DNA of 64,000 nt from Stichopus chloronotus (taxonomy: Eukaryota > Echinodermata > Holothuroidea > Aspidochirotida > Stichopodidae), in NCBI GenBank assembly GCA_021234535.1, contig CM037830.1, positions 9,117,252 to 9,181,251 of the forward strand, read 5' to 3'. This document shows positions 11,593-25,800 of this stretch, piece by piece. Position numbers and translations under genes: made by a program. How positions within the stretch are numbered: position 1 is the stretch's first letter; the number at the start of each line of letters is the position of its first letter. Below the pieces are notes generated by a model. The model had not been told where the DNA came from. It saw only the letters and a list, made by a program, of their open reading frames with translations, and did no database searches.

Positions 11593-14500
11593 GGTGATTT
11601 ACTGGACTTCAAACAATTTTTAAACCTCAAACAATATTTTAAAGCAACCACATCTGTAAAAGACCCCAGTAATGAGTATTTAATTTTATATCTTCCAGTC
11701 CCTTCAAGCACTGAAGCTATATGTCTTTTTCACATAGCTTAAACTCGTTTTAAAGTCTGAGGCAATTAGACTCAATTGCATCGTATATAATTTTACGGAT
11801 GCCTTGCGAGGACATGATAAAGAATAGAAATATTTCCTTCAGTCAAACCTCTATACGGTATCTCTGTTCCTGTATACGACTATATGTATTTGTCTTTGCA
11901 CTTTTATGAGGTTTTACAGTTATAACGTTTCCTGTTTTCCTATTGCAGGAAAACACTCGAATGAGCAATAAAAGGGGTTTTCACTATTAACATAAGTCTG
12001 ACTTGAACTTTGTTAGCCCGTAAATTGTCTGCAGTGACGGAAAAATTGATTTAAGGTCATCGTCAAATATTAACCTAAATAAATCTTGCTTCATTGAAAA
12101 AGTAAAACAATAGTGAACAAAAAAATAATCTTTTAAATCTTTTAAGCAATCTTTAAAGAAATACTGGAGTCTATTATTGCATTTATTTATCAAACAGATA
12201 GAAGAATGACCCTTGTTCAGTAGTTTACATTGAAACTGTATAACGTTTTCGAATAAAGAGTGTGTAATTCTGAAATCGAACGTTAAAAAACGTATTTTAG
12301 CTCACAGCACAATAATGTGGAAGTTTCATAACGGATTATCCTATGTAAACAGTTACATTTAAGAGAAAACATGAGAAATAGGAACACTTAAATGTAGAGT
12401 AGTATGAAGGTGATGAAGCCTCTTGTGAGTCTGCTCATGTTCTCTGCAAAGGTAACAATTACTCTTCGCTGGTACTCGTCTACAGAAAATAACGCTACAT
12501 AAAACGAAAGAGGTGTATACACACACACCCGATATTTATTGCCACATGAGAAGAGTGACCGTAAAGTGTAGTTAGTAGTGAAGTCTACTGGGAGTATCAA
12601 GAGACTGACGTCACATGAAATTTAACCAAGACGACCAATCGCCTTTAAGTACAGAACCATAAACGACATTTTTAACATTATGGGTTGAATTTCAAGTAAT
12701 TTCTTTGACATAGCTAGCACCAACCTTAATTAGAACTGTTCATTCTTTTTTTTTTAAGATGACTATACACAAAACGTCCCAATCTATATCATGTGAAATA
12801 TGATTGATCAAAGTCATTAGAAAGAAGATTACAAACGAGAGGAGATTGATATAATATTATATCATACTTATATTGTACTTAAATATGTATGTAGATAGTC
12901 TGAGTAGGTCAGTGACAGGAAAACCTGATCACTGCATGAAGACGTTTAAAACGTGGGCATTACAGGTGTGTAAAAATACCAATTAAGATGTTAAATAATT
13001 TCCGGGCAGTGCGCAATAAACTTACCACATGGTGGGTCAATCGGTAGTCGACTATCATATAATATTACCCAAGATTACGTTATAGTAAGATGTTGGTTGA
13101 TCTTATCTTAATTATCCTTACCGATACTCTTATTTTAAAACGGAAAGCCTTTAGTTGATATTACGTCTCGTAATTGCATGAAGGATACGAAATATTTTTG
13201 AAGAAATTGTTTGTCTTAACTTTCATAATGCACCTTACTCAGCTTTTCTGTGAGCACTGTACACATAAGAAAAACAAGACAGACCTCTGTAATTGATTCA
13301 TTAAGAACAGGAAAGGTCGCCCAAGTAGAAGTTCACAGTAGTTGCAACTAACTAGCAGCTAGACTCCCGCTCCTACTTTCGAAACCTACTCTTGGCATTG
13401 ATGACGGGTAGTTACAAGAGGAGCTTTTACTGTCCCATCAACAGTATTTATTTTGAACTACTGTTTGAAACTTCCTCTCAGCACTCCCTTTGACGCACTC
13501 CCTTTGACGCAATCTCATCTCATTCTCATAAATGCTGTACAAAAGTTTCCAAATGAACAAATAAAAGTTTCAAGTTACACGAATTTTAGCTCTCTATAAT
13601 TCTCTGTTAAATTCTGTATCCGTCTATTTCCCAATTTAATGAAATTACTTACACATATATTGTGCTGTTCTGTATATTATACCATTGCTTAGAAATCGTG
13701 CACGTCACTCGATCTACGTACCACATAGAAAGTTTTGCTTTAGACAGTAAGATGATACAGAATACAAGCGCCAAGCAACTGGTCTTTTGTAAAAGAAGGT
13801 CAAAGGTTTTGCACAATCGCAGTGATGTTTCGATGAACGGCATCTTTGTGTCGACGCATGGTGCAAAGATAAATGTATGCGGCAGTTCATCTTTAAGTAG
13901 TAGATCTCGAATATTGTTCGGGCTAGCTACTAACAATTGCATTGAGTAAAATTGAGGATTGAGGACTTAGAAAAATAGGACAATGAAAATCAACACCACT
14001 GTGCTGTTTTAGTGCCTACTTTTCCGAAATTGCGTTTCAATCGGTCTACAGACAGATAGATCTTATGAAAGTATCAATAGACAGTAAAAGGTAACTCAAT
14101 GCCAGCCCTAAAAAATTCTCTCAAGAATTTAATTCAGATCTTTTCGAATCTACGGATTCTATTTTGAATGAGCAAATGATCGTTTAGTATCATTATATGC
14201 AATATGCATAAAAAGTGGGTTTGTAATTCGTCGAGTTTTGTTGACTCGCTTCTCAAAATTCATGATATCTTGTAATACCTTTTAAGTATCACTGATTTGT
14301 TGGGGGTAAATGGTCAAATTAAGAGACTCTGAATATCGGACACACAACTGAAGGCAACAATAAAATTGTAATTAACGATCAAAATCACTCATTTGAAATC
14401 CTGTGACCAGATACTTTGTTTCAACGGTCACTCACCATATGGCAACCCTTTTTCGTAAAAAAATCTTCACTTTCTCATTTCAAGTAACTGTGTAGGACTC

Positions 14501-16702
14501 ATGTGGTCAAGTAGAAGTATTGACCTGTAATGCTTAAATTCAAACTAGTCACAAACATAAACGATATCTACTCACTGAGTCTCTTTACAAGGACTGAAGG
14601 GTACAAACACATGACAATGCTTATTACTTTCACGTTCATCTGGTACGAACACTGTCAAAATGTTTGATTTTTTCCCCCTGACTTGTACTGGCTATGTGCA
14701 TTTGAGAACTGGTTTGAAAAGTGTGTGTACGTGAATTTTCAAAGGCCAAACTGAATCGTTATTATTACTCACTCAGTAATTTTCCTGTGTATGTGACACA
14801 TGAGGATCCTCTTATAGTTTAGCCATTTGTCATGAGGATGTGAAAGATATTTGACTTACGTAGGAAAATTTATTGACTTTCGCGAAACAAGTCAATATGT
14901 ATTTTTGTTTCCTAAATTTAGTAGATGTATTGACATCAGTGTCACTAATCGAGGGTGTATTGAGCACCGGTAGGTGTTTAAAGGTAGAGACTAAATGATT
15001 GAAATGTCATGTTCTTATAAGATTCTCAGGGAGCTATTCTCTGGCTAAATAATAAAAATAGTAACAAACTAATGATCAGAAAGAAAGATGAGAGCAAGAG
15101 TCTTGACAAGAATTCGGTGTTGTCGTCATGTGATTTACGTAAATGTGTACATCTCTTACTAACTTGATACTATAATGATGCATTTTTATTTCGTTTTATT
15201 CATAAAGAGTTCCGATGAACCAAGTGGCACCAAGTGTAATGTTATAGATGGGATCAGAGAAATCCAAATAATAATGCAATTGTTACAAAGTCACTTATCG
15301 TACTCCATGTATCACTTTCCACAGGAAGGCATTGTTCTGCCTATGCTTGGATATCAACACATCACTCAGTTGGAGTGTATCCGGGTGGAATAAATAATAT
15401 ACCCTTATCAGAAGTCTCTGGTCGGCCAACCGTGGTAAAAAGTGGTTTTACCTGTTTTGATACCCTGTAATAAAGCATCTTTCTTGGGTTGTATTCAATT
15501 CCTCTCACACGCAAGGTTCCATTGATTTAAGATTTCTAGCGTATGAATTTACGGCGCAAAGAATAGATACTTTCAAATTTATGATTAATAGCAATGACAT
15601 GCATAGACCGACAAGAAACAAGAACAAATGTAATAAATGTTGTTTGAACAGATTTCGTTTTCTCTTGTTTGATGGACGATAATCTGAGTGATACACTACT
15701 CAGATTTCAAGTCCTTGTTTCCAGTGGCGAATCTTAGATCTGGGGAAAAATAGAAGGCAAAAGAATGTGTTGGGGGAAGATAAAAATTGCCCGCGCAGCC
15801 CGAATTCGAGCCCTTAGAGCGAGCTTCGTGGGGTCCAAGCACCCGTCTTAAGAAAACTGGTAGGGCACGCAACTCGGGGTTCCAGGTGCCAATCCCTGGA
15901 AGCTCTGAAGTTGTAAGATTTCAGTCTGTGTGTGAAAAGCATAATCTCAGTGTACTTTCATTTTTGTTCAAAGTGATAGCCTGTCGAGGGTCCTGAGGTT
16001 TTAGCATATCTCCGGGTGAGAAAGTAAGCCTGTTGGACTTCAAAGAGATCAATGGAAAATTATAAATATAAACAGGGAATAGACGTATACATGTATTTGT
16101 CAGGTCACTTGAACCGTGGGGGGGGGGGGAGGGCAACTGGGAGGCAGTCACTGTTTGTTTCGCTGATGCACGGTGGCACACCTGCAACTGTTTATTATGT
16201 ATCAGTTGCATTCAATGTATGTTGCTTTGGCTTGATGTCTGTCACAATAGACGCGTTTCTCTTCGACATGCAGACGTGTATGGTGCTTTTATCATGACAC
16301 CATATTTGTCAGTAACCAATTTGTGATTAAATTGTGATTAAATTGAGGTAACTTGGTGATTATATCCAAATTTCAGATGCAATGCTGTATAGCTGGTGTA
16401 TTTGTTATCAACCATATCAAAACTACAATTATCCACCACTATCAGTTTGAAAACAATACATCCATGACGTCACAATACTGCTCGCTTCAAGTTCACATCT
16501 GATTTTCAACATGCAACAGAACAATTTGCATATTTAAATATCTGACGAATGAATGAATGCATAGTAGTTTCCTCTCAGATTTTATGACAGGTGGTACTTT
16601 CCCCTTTTTTCTCTTCCCTGTAACACTGACGAAAAACAAAGATTGATGACCACGCGGTTGCTAGTACAACTCATATTCCAGGTTCAAGATTTAAGAACTT
16701 AC
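11593..16702. other. Region between ITIH-like gene and last visible plexin exon; no gene recognised
   Basis: About 5.1 kb, AT-rich. I looked on the minus strand for plexin IPT, transmembrane and RasGAP exons and found none that I recognise. Small open stretches (for example 13649-13942 minus) have no family signature. A 14-bp tandem duplication (actccctttgacgc twice) lies near 13485-13512. Both genes are transcribed leftward, so the ITIH-like promoter and plexin 3' end, or undetected plexin exons, should be here. Confidence 0.5.
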
Positions 16703-16878
16703 CGATGTTATGGTAGGTGGATCCGTGCACTGTTGCTGTATCGTTTCTCCACAGTTTTCACTGACAGTGCATGTAGACTGAGATGAACACCATCCACAAT
16801 TGAACACCGGAGGAGTTGTAATATTAGGCAAGCAACGACTACAATCTGGTCTGTCCACCTCACACTTGTACAGAATGA
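16703..16878 (-). CDS. Plexin-like exon 12: PSI3
   Basis: 176 nt from aatttcag to TCG|gtaagt. It encodes VILYKCEVDRPDCSRCLPN, VFNCGWCSSQSTCTV, CGETIQQQCTDPPTITS. Here the PSI Trp (CGWC) is intact. The donor is strong, so the gene is expected to continue, but the next exon was not found. Confidence 0.92.
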
Positions 16879-19800
16879 CTGAAATTAGACAGTATCATTA
16901 CAGAAATACATCGTCGACCTGATGTTAGTAATTTTACGATACTGAGAGGGTTGCATGACTAAATGAGATTGGTACCAGAAAACAACGTTTCATAATTAAA
17001 TAGAGAATGTGGTGTCTTGCATACTGCTTACAAGTCACAATAACTTTGCTTTCATCTATTGTTGCTACTTTATTCGATATTTTTAGATAACTTCGATTTT
17101 TAAGACAGAAAGCAAGGCACCTGAAAAACATATCATCGTGGTGAGTGGTGTATTGATTGTCCCAGTGGTATTCAATTGTGATTTGCATTGTCATACGGTA
17201 CAACTGCCTACAGATCAAAGCAAGATTGAGATTGGACACTCTCCCTGAATTGGTACAGTGGAACTAAGGGGATCAATCCGCATGTCAACACATCAGAACA
17301 TGTTGATCCGATGACAAGTTATTATTTGCATGACGCTTTTTATAAAACGTATAGTTTTTCCCGACCGAAGACGCAGAGATTAAGAATACTCTGACCTCAG
17401 TGGAGTTCGTGTTGTCAAAAATCCGTAAATTTTCCAAGCAAGTATACTCATCACATGGGAACTTAAATATCAACAACAGGAAATAATAAATAAACAAACA
17501 AACAATGATTGTATACACGAAAATAGAACATTGTCAAACATCATTAAAGCAGACACAGTAGTGTAGTATTTCCTCGAAAGTGTTTCCCACACAGCCGGTC
17601 TTGAAACTTTATACATGCATATTTTTGAAACGGTATCTGCCCCAGCACAAAATATTCTTATTGCAAAAACTTGGTGATGTACAGGTATTCCTTCTTCAGT
17701 GTCCTTATCTCCACTTTTGTGTGCAGTAACATGTTATATCTCTCATTTGTACGTATCCAACATGATCCCTTTAGATTAAAATACAATATTGAACATTTTC
17801 AATAAATAGATAATGTAATGAAATAGAAATAGAAATGTCGGGAGTTTCATTCTTCAACTATTCTAATCTGGTATTACTTACTAACTTCTGTTACAGCTAT
17901 TATTTAAATGCATTGACTTCTACTTGCACTCCGTTTGCTTCATATATCATGTCTTCGACGTACCCCATAGTTTTCATTGATATGCTTGTTCAGATCAATT
18001 GTTACTGCAGGTATTCAAACATCAAACATATTGAGCATGACCATACCATTTATCCTGCCATCTAGGTATGCGTCACTTCCTTTCAACCTTATCCTTAAAG
18101 ATGCGTTTATCAACTGTACCGCCGATGAATAGGAATACTGTGGAGTTAATGCAAGTATCTCTATCAGTCGTAAGATAATGAAACGCAAAACGTTCATCTC
18201 ATTACATGAACATTGCTTCACATTTTCATTTTATTCGTACAGATCAGTTTTTGAGACGTATATATGAAAGTAAAGGTCCAGTCTGCCTATTCAGTCAGAG
18301 TTTACTTGTTGGCGATCCCACAACTCAACAACATTAACTATATATAAAAATATTATAAATGTACAAGATTATCAAGGAGGTTAAATAAGTTTCGTTCAAT
18401 GGGTATGCAACTGTGACTGAAAAACGTGTATCTGAAGTCAAATGCAGATTTCAGGCTGCCATCATCTCTTGTGAGATGTTTACAACGAGCCGTACATGTG
18501 TTGCTCTAATTGGTCAGACAATTAGTGTGCACGGAGATATACGTACATCATGCAAAGTATTTTGCACATCAGAGAACCACCAAATGCAAACCAAAATAAT
18601 AGAAAAAAATCATTTTACTCGTTGTAATATATCAATTTTAATCATTTATCACCAAAGTAAGAGATAAGGCAAGCTATACCACTAACGTATTTGGAACTAA
18701 AACCAAAGTAATAATTGTCCGAAAGAAACTTAAATGACGTTTGTTTGTACGTTATATTTCGTTGGCTTGAGATAATACATCTATATTTTCCCTTTCTCTT
18801 ACATCTTCCTTCGCGGTCTGTAGGAATATTTCAGTAAAAACATTTACAGCCTACCTCTGTTTCTGCGCAAGTTATTTGAACGGTATCATCAGAACTGCTC
18901 AACGTCCTCGTCTCACTCATTATTTCTTTTCCTGAATAGGTTACAACGCATTCATATTCCTGTGTAAAATAATATCTGTTTAATGAAACTCTACAAGGAA
19001 GCAACAAACCTCTGTCAGGAGAACAATAAACTTCGAAATTAATCAGTCCAATATTTATGCCAAACATTACACATATGATGTACTTGTATAAATGTTCCTG
19101 CACGCCCAAATGGTACAGCATTTTACTGTTGTTGGACAGTTGAGTCATATTTGTAAAGTTCTATCAAGAGAAGTTTCCATGCTTGATCATGATACGAGTG
19201 TTTAAACAGGGTACCACCATATTTCAGACTGCAGACTTCTTGTAGGGTAGGTAATCTGTTTTGATGTAAGTGTACTAATCCCCTAAAACGTATTTGGATT
19301 TCGATAGAGGATTCCATGCAGAAAACATGTTTAGTAGAAGAAGCGGGTGTTTGACTTGAATGAGGCTACCTGATATTGGTACCTGATATTTTGTGTAAAG
19401 ACAAATGTATAGGATCTTCTAAATTTCAAATAAAACTGGATTGGTAAGAGATTTGATAAGTCTGCACCCAAGAATTGTTAATTTTACATTGGGGGATCAT
19501 TTGAGAATGTGGTTTATTTAACAGGGGTATCAAGCAGAGTTTCAAATACCATTAGATAGAAAATATATGCAAAACTGAGATTAACAACATTGAGGCGATT
19601 ACCCCACACAGACTTACAGCTTCAAGTCGCAAATTCTACGAGGTAAAGAACAAATCCATGGTAATTACAGTACACTCATTCTTCCATACGTTACCTTGCG
19701 TGTGGACAAGAATTTTCACAATGCCTGAAAAACACCTTAGAAACGCCTGACGCATATGACATCTGTCACAGATCCAGTGTGATGTAACATCACTTTTACT

Positions 19801-22800
19801 TTGTGAGTGTTGAAAGTACTTTTAGTTATGCCTCGTAGTTTTCGAGTGAGCAAGTTTCCTTCAAAGTTACCGACTTGAGGCACAGGTTGCTATAGGTATG
19901 TGTTACCAAATACACTGTACAGGTAACTTACGGAACTGTGCAGTTTGACCTAGCCGGGAGAGCATTGTCATATAATAATGACATCCTCAACACCTTTGCT
20001 GCAATTTCAATCATTTTTTTTTTTTGTCGTACATTTTTAGCAGTCTCACACATGTAAAGGACATTTTGGCATACAACAAGTTGGTAGCTATGTGAGAGAC
20101 AAACCAAGAGAACTTACTATACATGGGTCTAGACAATCTAACATACTGCTCATTTACTTACTTTGTTCAATATGACAGAAGTTGCACTGGGTGTTTCAAC
20201 AGTAAGTGATATTTCTCTGTTGGCACCGCTGTGGATATATGTGTCCCCAGACAGAATCATTGCACAACTCTGAGGCTGCTAAAAAAGAAAAAATGAAAAG
20301 GTAGATAAAGCTTAACACACAAAGTGTATACAAAGTACCTTCTCTTGAACACAAAACAAAGCTATCAAAGTACCCTCTCCTGAACACAAAACAAAGCTAC
20401 ATATGTAGTTATTTTAATATGTAGTAAATTCACTAAAAACTTCCGTTATACCGTTTTTGTTAAAGGTAGCAAATGTAAGGGCAGCCTGATGGTATCACAA
20501 ATTGGTATTATTTTATAGTATCAATTCATTTCTTTGTCGAACATTTTAGATCAGCATAAGTCTCTTATATCATATTCTGAAATTGGAGTTATAAAATCAT
20601 AACTTACATCAAACGTTTGTTATTTCGTAGTAATAAAAAACATAGTTCAGCAGTATTAAGTTTCATCATCGTTGTATCATATTTCATGCAAGGGAGAAAT
20701 GGATAATTGCATAACAATGACACTTACACTTTGGGAAGCATATGATGTCGTCGAATCGTATCTACATTGAAAGTCATTTACAGACCATACACAATTCCAC
20801 TCTGAGTGGCAGCGCTTGCATCTAGAAAGAGAGAAATTAAGACGTATTACAAGTACAATTTTACAAAACTTATGTTACAAACTTAAATCAAACAATAAAC
20901 AGAGACAATATGTGGTGAAAGCGCTATAATTGTGTACCTTCTTTTATGAATCAAACCGATAACGAGGATTATTTGTTTGTTTTCTGCTCTGAACCTAACT
21001 TAACATAACTACTGCAATAGCGTTTGTGAAAATCACAAACTCGTTTTAATTTCGTCAATGATTGAATTAACTTACCCTGAAATTCTGCTACAGTCAAAGA
21101 AGTAAAATGGTACACTGCCAAATATAACGTTGTATTCCGATGATGACAGGGCCAGTTTAACCACGACATGCTCTAATGTTGAAGGCAATGTTATGTTCAT
21201 CAAATTAATTTAGTTTGAATTATTATTTTTATATGAGTTTTATCACAAAATTAGAGCTACCCAAAGAACAAGAAACAATGACGAGAATATAGTGTGTTGA
21301 TCTGGACTAATCTGTTTTCATATGATTTTATTATTATTAATCTACCTTTCGTCAACACATCTTTCAAAATCAGCGTTCAGTTTACACCATCAAGTACATC
21401 TACTTTTGATGAAAGGTTTAATTCACCTCATAGATGAAAAATACCTTAACTATAACAATAAACCTATAGGTTGCATGAAATAGGCCTCTGATAACCCATT
21501 AGATACACAACAAAAACGTTACTTACATATGATTGTTTTGAGTTTTCTAGTTCAATTGTTCGACGGTTGAGACAATTACAGCAAGCAAGAGTGTGACACT
21601 GTTCATAGTTCTACATTTGAAGAAACACATCGTCAGTCTTTGCGAAATCAAATGAAGATCAACAAATACAATGATAAACAAATGTTGCACTTACTGGACA
21701 CGTTTGGAGATATGACACTTTGATGTTATGTTTCGGAATCACATTAATTAGTCAATTACCTCCTTCAACGATATCTGGTATATTTGTGAGATACGGGGTA
21801 AGGCAAACAAGAGAGTTTACTGAGTCTGAAATCCTGTGAGCTGGAGTGACGACGTCACCAAAATGACAAGAATAGTTGACATGAACAGGGAGAAATGTAG
21901 CATCTATGGTGATCTGTTTCAAATTGAAAAGAAATTTCCAATGATTTGTTTGATGTCCTCTTCCTTCTTCTGAATGGAAAACTTACAACAACAAAAACCC
22001 ATCATGGGTTTCAGGTTCCAAGAAGGGAAACACACCTTCACGGCAATTGTCTCCACACAAGTATCTAAGCTTGCTTTCTTTTGTTCCTTGGCACCGACAT
22101 TAAGAATTACAAAAGACTGACATTCGAATGATAATCTTAAATGAAAGTTTATTACGAAATGTACGTTCGCTAGAGCACCTTTGATGTTTCTTGTATGTAT
22201 TGCTTCTATATAGTAATAATAAAACAAGCTCTTTAATACATTCTCATAATACAGTGTCAGCCACATTAATAATGTGTACTTGCATTGTGGGTTCCAGAAA
22301 GAGTAAAAGATATATTCTCTGGACTAGCCGCAATGTTGAGACATGTGTATTCGCTAAAAGGCAGCCATCTTTCCCAATCGTCACTGTCGAAGCATTCGGT
22401 TGACCTTGTGCACCTACAACAGTATACAAAAGACCGATAGGAGTCTGTAGAGGCTTAATACATTTATCTAGGGCAAAAATTAGGTGATTTGCAACGTAGT
22501 TTTTATGTTTCTATCATTTAACCAAAGTTACTCTCAAAATGAGCTGGACTATGTTTGAGCTCCAATGAACATGAACAAGTATAGTGTAACATTCGCCAAA
22601 GCTCACTTCATGCTGTGGGATGAGCGGGTGTCTATATCCACATACAGTTTACTCCATAACGATCTATTGTAACTTACGTACTATCTGATTATCCTGTAAA
22701 GGCTATTTGATTAACCTTTGATGCCTGTGATAAAGGAAAGACGTCCTCACAATTACAAGAAATTAAGCAAACTCAACCCTTAAAAGGATGGTCCAGTCAC

Positions 22801-25800
22801 AACTTTGGCTTGGATATGGTCAAGAGTAAGTTGATCCAATCATTGGTGAAACTTCCATTGAGTTCCCATGTGTTGTTCTCGAGATACTACCATTTGAAAT
22901 TTCCCCATTTGCTACCATCTGTGAACTTGAAGCAAGCAGGAGTGACATCATCTCCTCTCATGGCTGTATAGTCAGGTATAGTACAGTATAGTTTTTTTTT
23001 TATTATTAAATTTATTATTTTGACCTTGGAATCAAAAGGTGGTCAGCTTTGCACTGGTTATTTGAAGGTCGCATAACTGTCATACTCTTCAAACATTCTC
23101 ATTATGATAACACTAGATATTGAAGTATTAAATTAAATGTAAAGTTTAAAGAAAAACATAAAATGGGTTATCAATGTGGGGAGATGACATCACTCCTGCT
23201 TGATTCATTTTAATTGTCGGTAACAAATGTGGCAACTTCAACTGCTCATATCTCGGGAACCACACATGGGAATTGGATAAAAGTTTCACTATAATGGTCG
23301 GATTAACTTACGCTTCAACTATATTTGATTAGACCATCCTTTTTAAGTCTTAAGACCTGTTTCTCCTAAACTTGCCTAATATATCTGAGTGAACATAACC
23401 TAACATTGTCAGGTGTATCATGTATAATGAATATGTACACGAATGTGAAACCTAACAAAACTGCGCATTTGGTGGTCTGCAACACTGTCAAAACAAAACC
23501 TAAAAAGCATTTCAATATGTAAATCTGTGTACATGTTTATCGTCTTGACCGAACACATATTTTGACAGATAACATAAGGCTTTAGAAACGATAAATATTT
23601 CCATTCCAAATAGATTTCTCCCCCTTTAATTACAAGGTGCTTACAGTTGTCTAGAGTCGATTTTTTGACAGTTTACCTATTCTTCAGAATACACTATCCA
23701 CAATGAGGATCCCCATTCAGGCATTCATGACAGGTTTGATGTCGACTGCAGTTTGCTATCGACAATTCCAGCATCTGTGAATAGAAGAAGGTAACTTATG
23801 AGACTGTGAGAAGACTTACCTCCATTAGAGTAAAAGCGTTAACACTGACGTAATGTATACTTTAGACCAATTGGGGTAATACAATTTATTAATTAGTAAC
23901 TGCACTCCGAAGTCACATTGTTGAAAGTCCTGTCTTGCTTGAAAAGAAAGTGGTTGCGGATAGTAACTGACGCTAAAAACGTATGGCTATAATGTAATAT
24001 GACTTCCCTATCGTCCATCTACCATAGGCCTGACGATATGTCCTCCTAGTAAACAAACATGAAACTAGTTACAGTTTCCCTTGCAGTTCTAGTAAGAGTC
24101 ATTCCTTTGTCTATGGATTCCTCGAGGAGTTTCTCTATTTAATACTGTTTAGATATACAAGTTGTACCTTCCTTTCTGTTAGCACCATGATACTGTCACT
24201 ACCAAGCCATGTATCACTCAAGACAGGGTATTGGACATCCAGCTTTTCATATAAGACGCCAGGTATTTGAGTGCTACTGAACTGAACCTAATAGACGAGT
24301 AAGAAAAGGACTCAAGAAAGTTAAATGCATGGTAAACTAAGTAAAAGAAACATACCAAAATAACTCTGTAATATCCCTTAAAGAAAGAATGAATGTTTAA
24401 CTAATGTAAAGACGAAATATTATCAACATGAGAAGAATGCGCTGATTTAAAAAAAAAGATTTTTGAAGTGGACTCTGGCAAAACAATTTAGAGACACTCA
24501 ATTTACTAATTGTAGAATTGTAGTCGCTTAAAGACTGAAACTTGACGTAACTTCCTAAAGTCGACATTTCTGTTCCTTGGCAATTACATTGCAACTGCTT
24601 TCTCTGAACGGGTAACCGTTAGTTTGTTTTCCATACATTGAATGTTTCATGCAGGGAGGATACAGCTATGGTGTGTGCATTGATCTCAACAAGTTTCACT
24701 CATTTAAAAAGTATCACAATATGATGTGAATGTTACATTGCGTTTCCCCGTCACCGTGGCCAATCTCAAACAAATCCCCCCTCCCTCTACCCCTTGTTCA
24801 AAGTGAGTAGCATTTTAAAGTATGTCTATTTGCTCATGCCTGCTGCATGAAGAACCTGGGCGAAGCAGAAGTATGGGTTCATAAGAACAGACACACCATA
24901 TCGGAGACATGTTAAAGATATGCATTCAACTTAAGGGTAAATTAACAGTTCGTGGTACATTGCGTTTGCTTCTTTCTGTATCATTTAAATTATCTCGTAT
25001 CTTGTTTGGGGATGTATACGTTAGAGATGAATTACATCTGTTCTTACCTTCATTATATGGCCTTCCTGAGATCCAATAAAAGCCACTTTCTGTACCGCAT
25101 TCTGGACAACTGTCTCTGTGATCAGGATAGATGTGAATGTTTCTCCTGAGTGTTCAAAGACAATCTCTCCTGGGAGAAATCCTAGATTTGCTGCTCGTTC
25201 AGGATATCTTGCAAAGACCACATTTCCAGTTGAAATATCACATGTTAGATCTATGACAGCCAGGTAATCACATTTTATCGGCACCTGTAAGCAATACCAA
25301 ACAATTGCACATAATTCACAATATAGTCGTATCCATTCTGGTTGTACTAGTTGGTTCCATTTACCACAAATGTTTAGGTTATGTGTGAATTCACCAACAA
25401 AAAAAAAATAAAAGAAGTACAGCAGTTACTGTATTTTCTATGTGAATCCAGTATTTACAAAACCGATACCATTTTCATCTCCAGCTGATTTCCCGATCAG
25501 TTGAGGGAAGCGTATTACGAATGCTTTTGAAGAATTTACTGGACCAAATGTGATTCTTATCGACGAAAACACTGACAAGTTAGATGGAACAATATTACAA
25601 TCTTAGAAAATATGTTCATCATCAGTACATGATTAGCTCTCCAGTGTACTTGCAAAGACGAAGAGAGCGTTTACTTAGCATGCCTAAATGTAGAATTATA
25701 GGCATGCAATATGTTGCTACCAAATTAAAGCCCATGCAAGTAACACAGTAAACGTTCCTATGATACGAACGTCTGACATACTGATCTGACAAGTTATCGT

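Noticed and set aside
15787..15910. tRNA-like promoter boxes (tggtagggcacgc and gttccaggtgccaatccc), possible SINE head or tRNA gene.
   Set aside because: No cloverleaf could be formed with a proper anticodon arm and acceptor stem, and no tail or target duplication was found.
18015..18221. 68-codon minus-strand frame ending after plexin exon 11.
   Set aside because: Only 18137-18047 is plexin-like; the part after the donor AATG|gtatgg is intron.
21520..21608. Cys-rich exon-like stretch (NYEQCHTLACCNCLN) with acceptor and donor in the plexin region.
   Set aside because: It does not fit in phase between exons 6 and 7, and real exons for PSI2 are found at 21172-21076 and 20821-20728. It may be a chance frame.
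21752..21754. An apparent second in-frame stop (TGA) in the plexin-like gene when exon 6 is read on to a strong-looking donor at 21694.
   Set aside because: Using the donor at 21759 instead (GAG|gtaatt) gives the exact phase and the expected VVVKLALSS sequence in the next exon at 21172, so the TGA is intronic.
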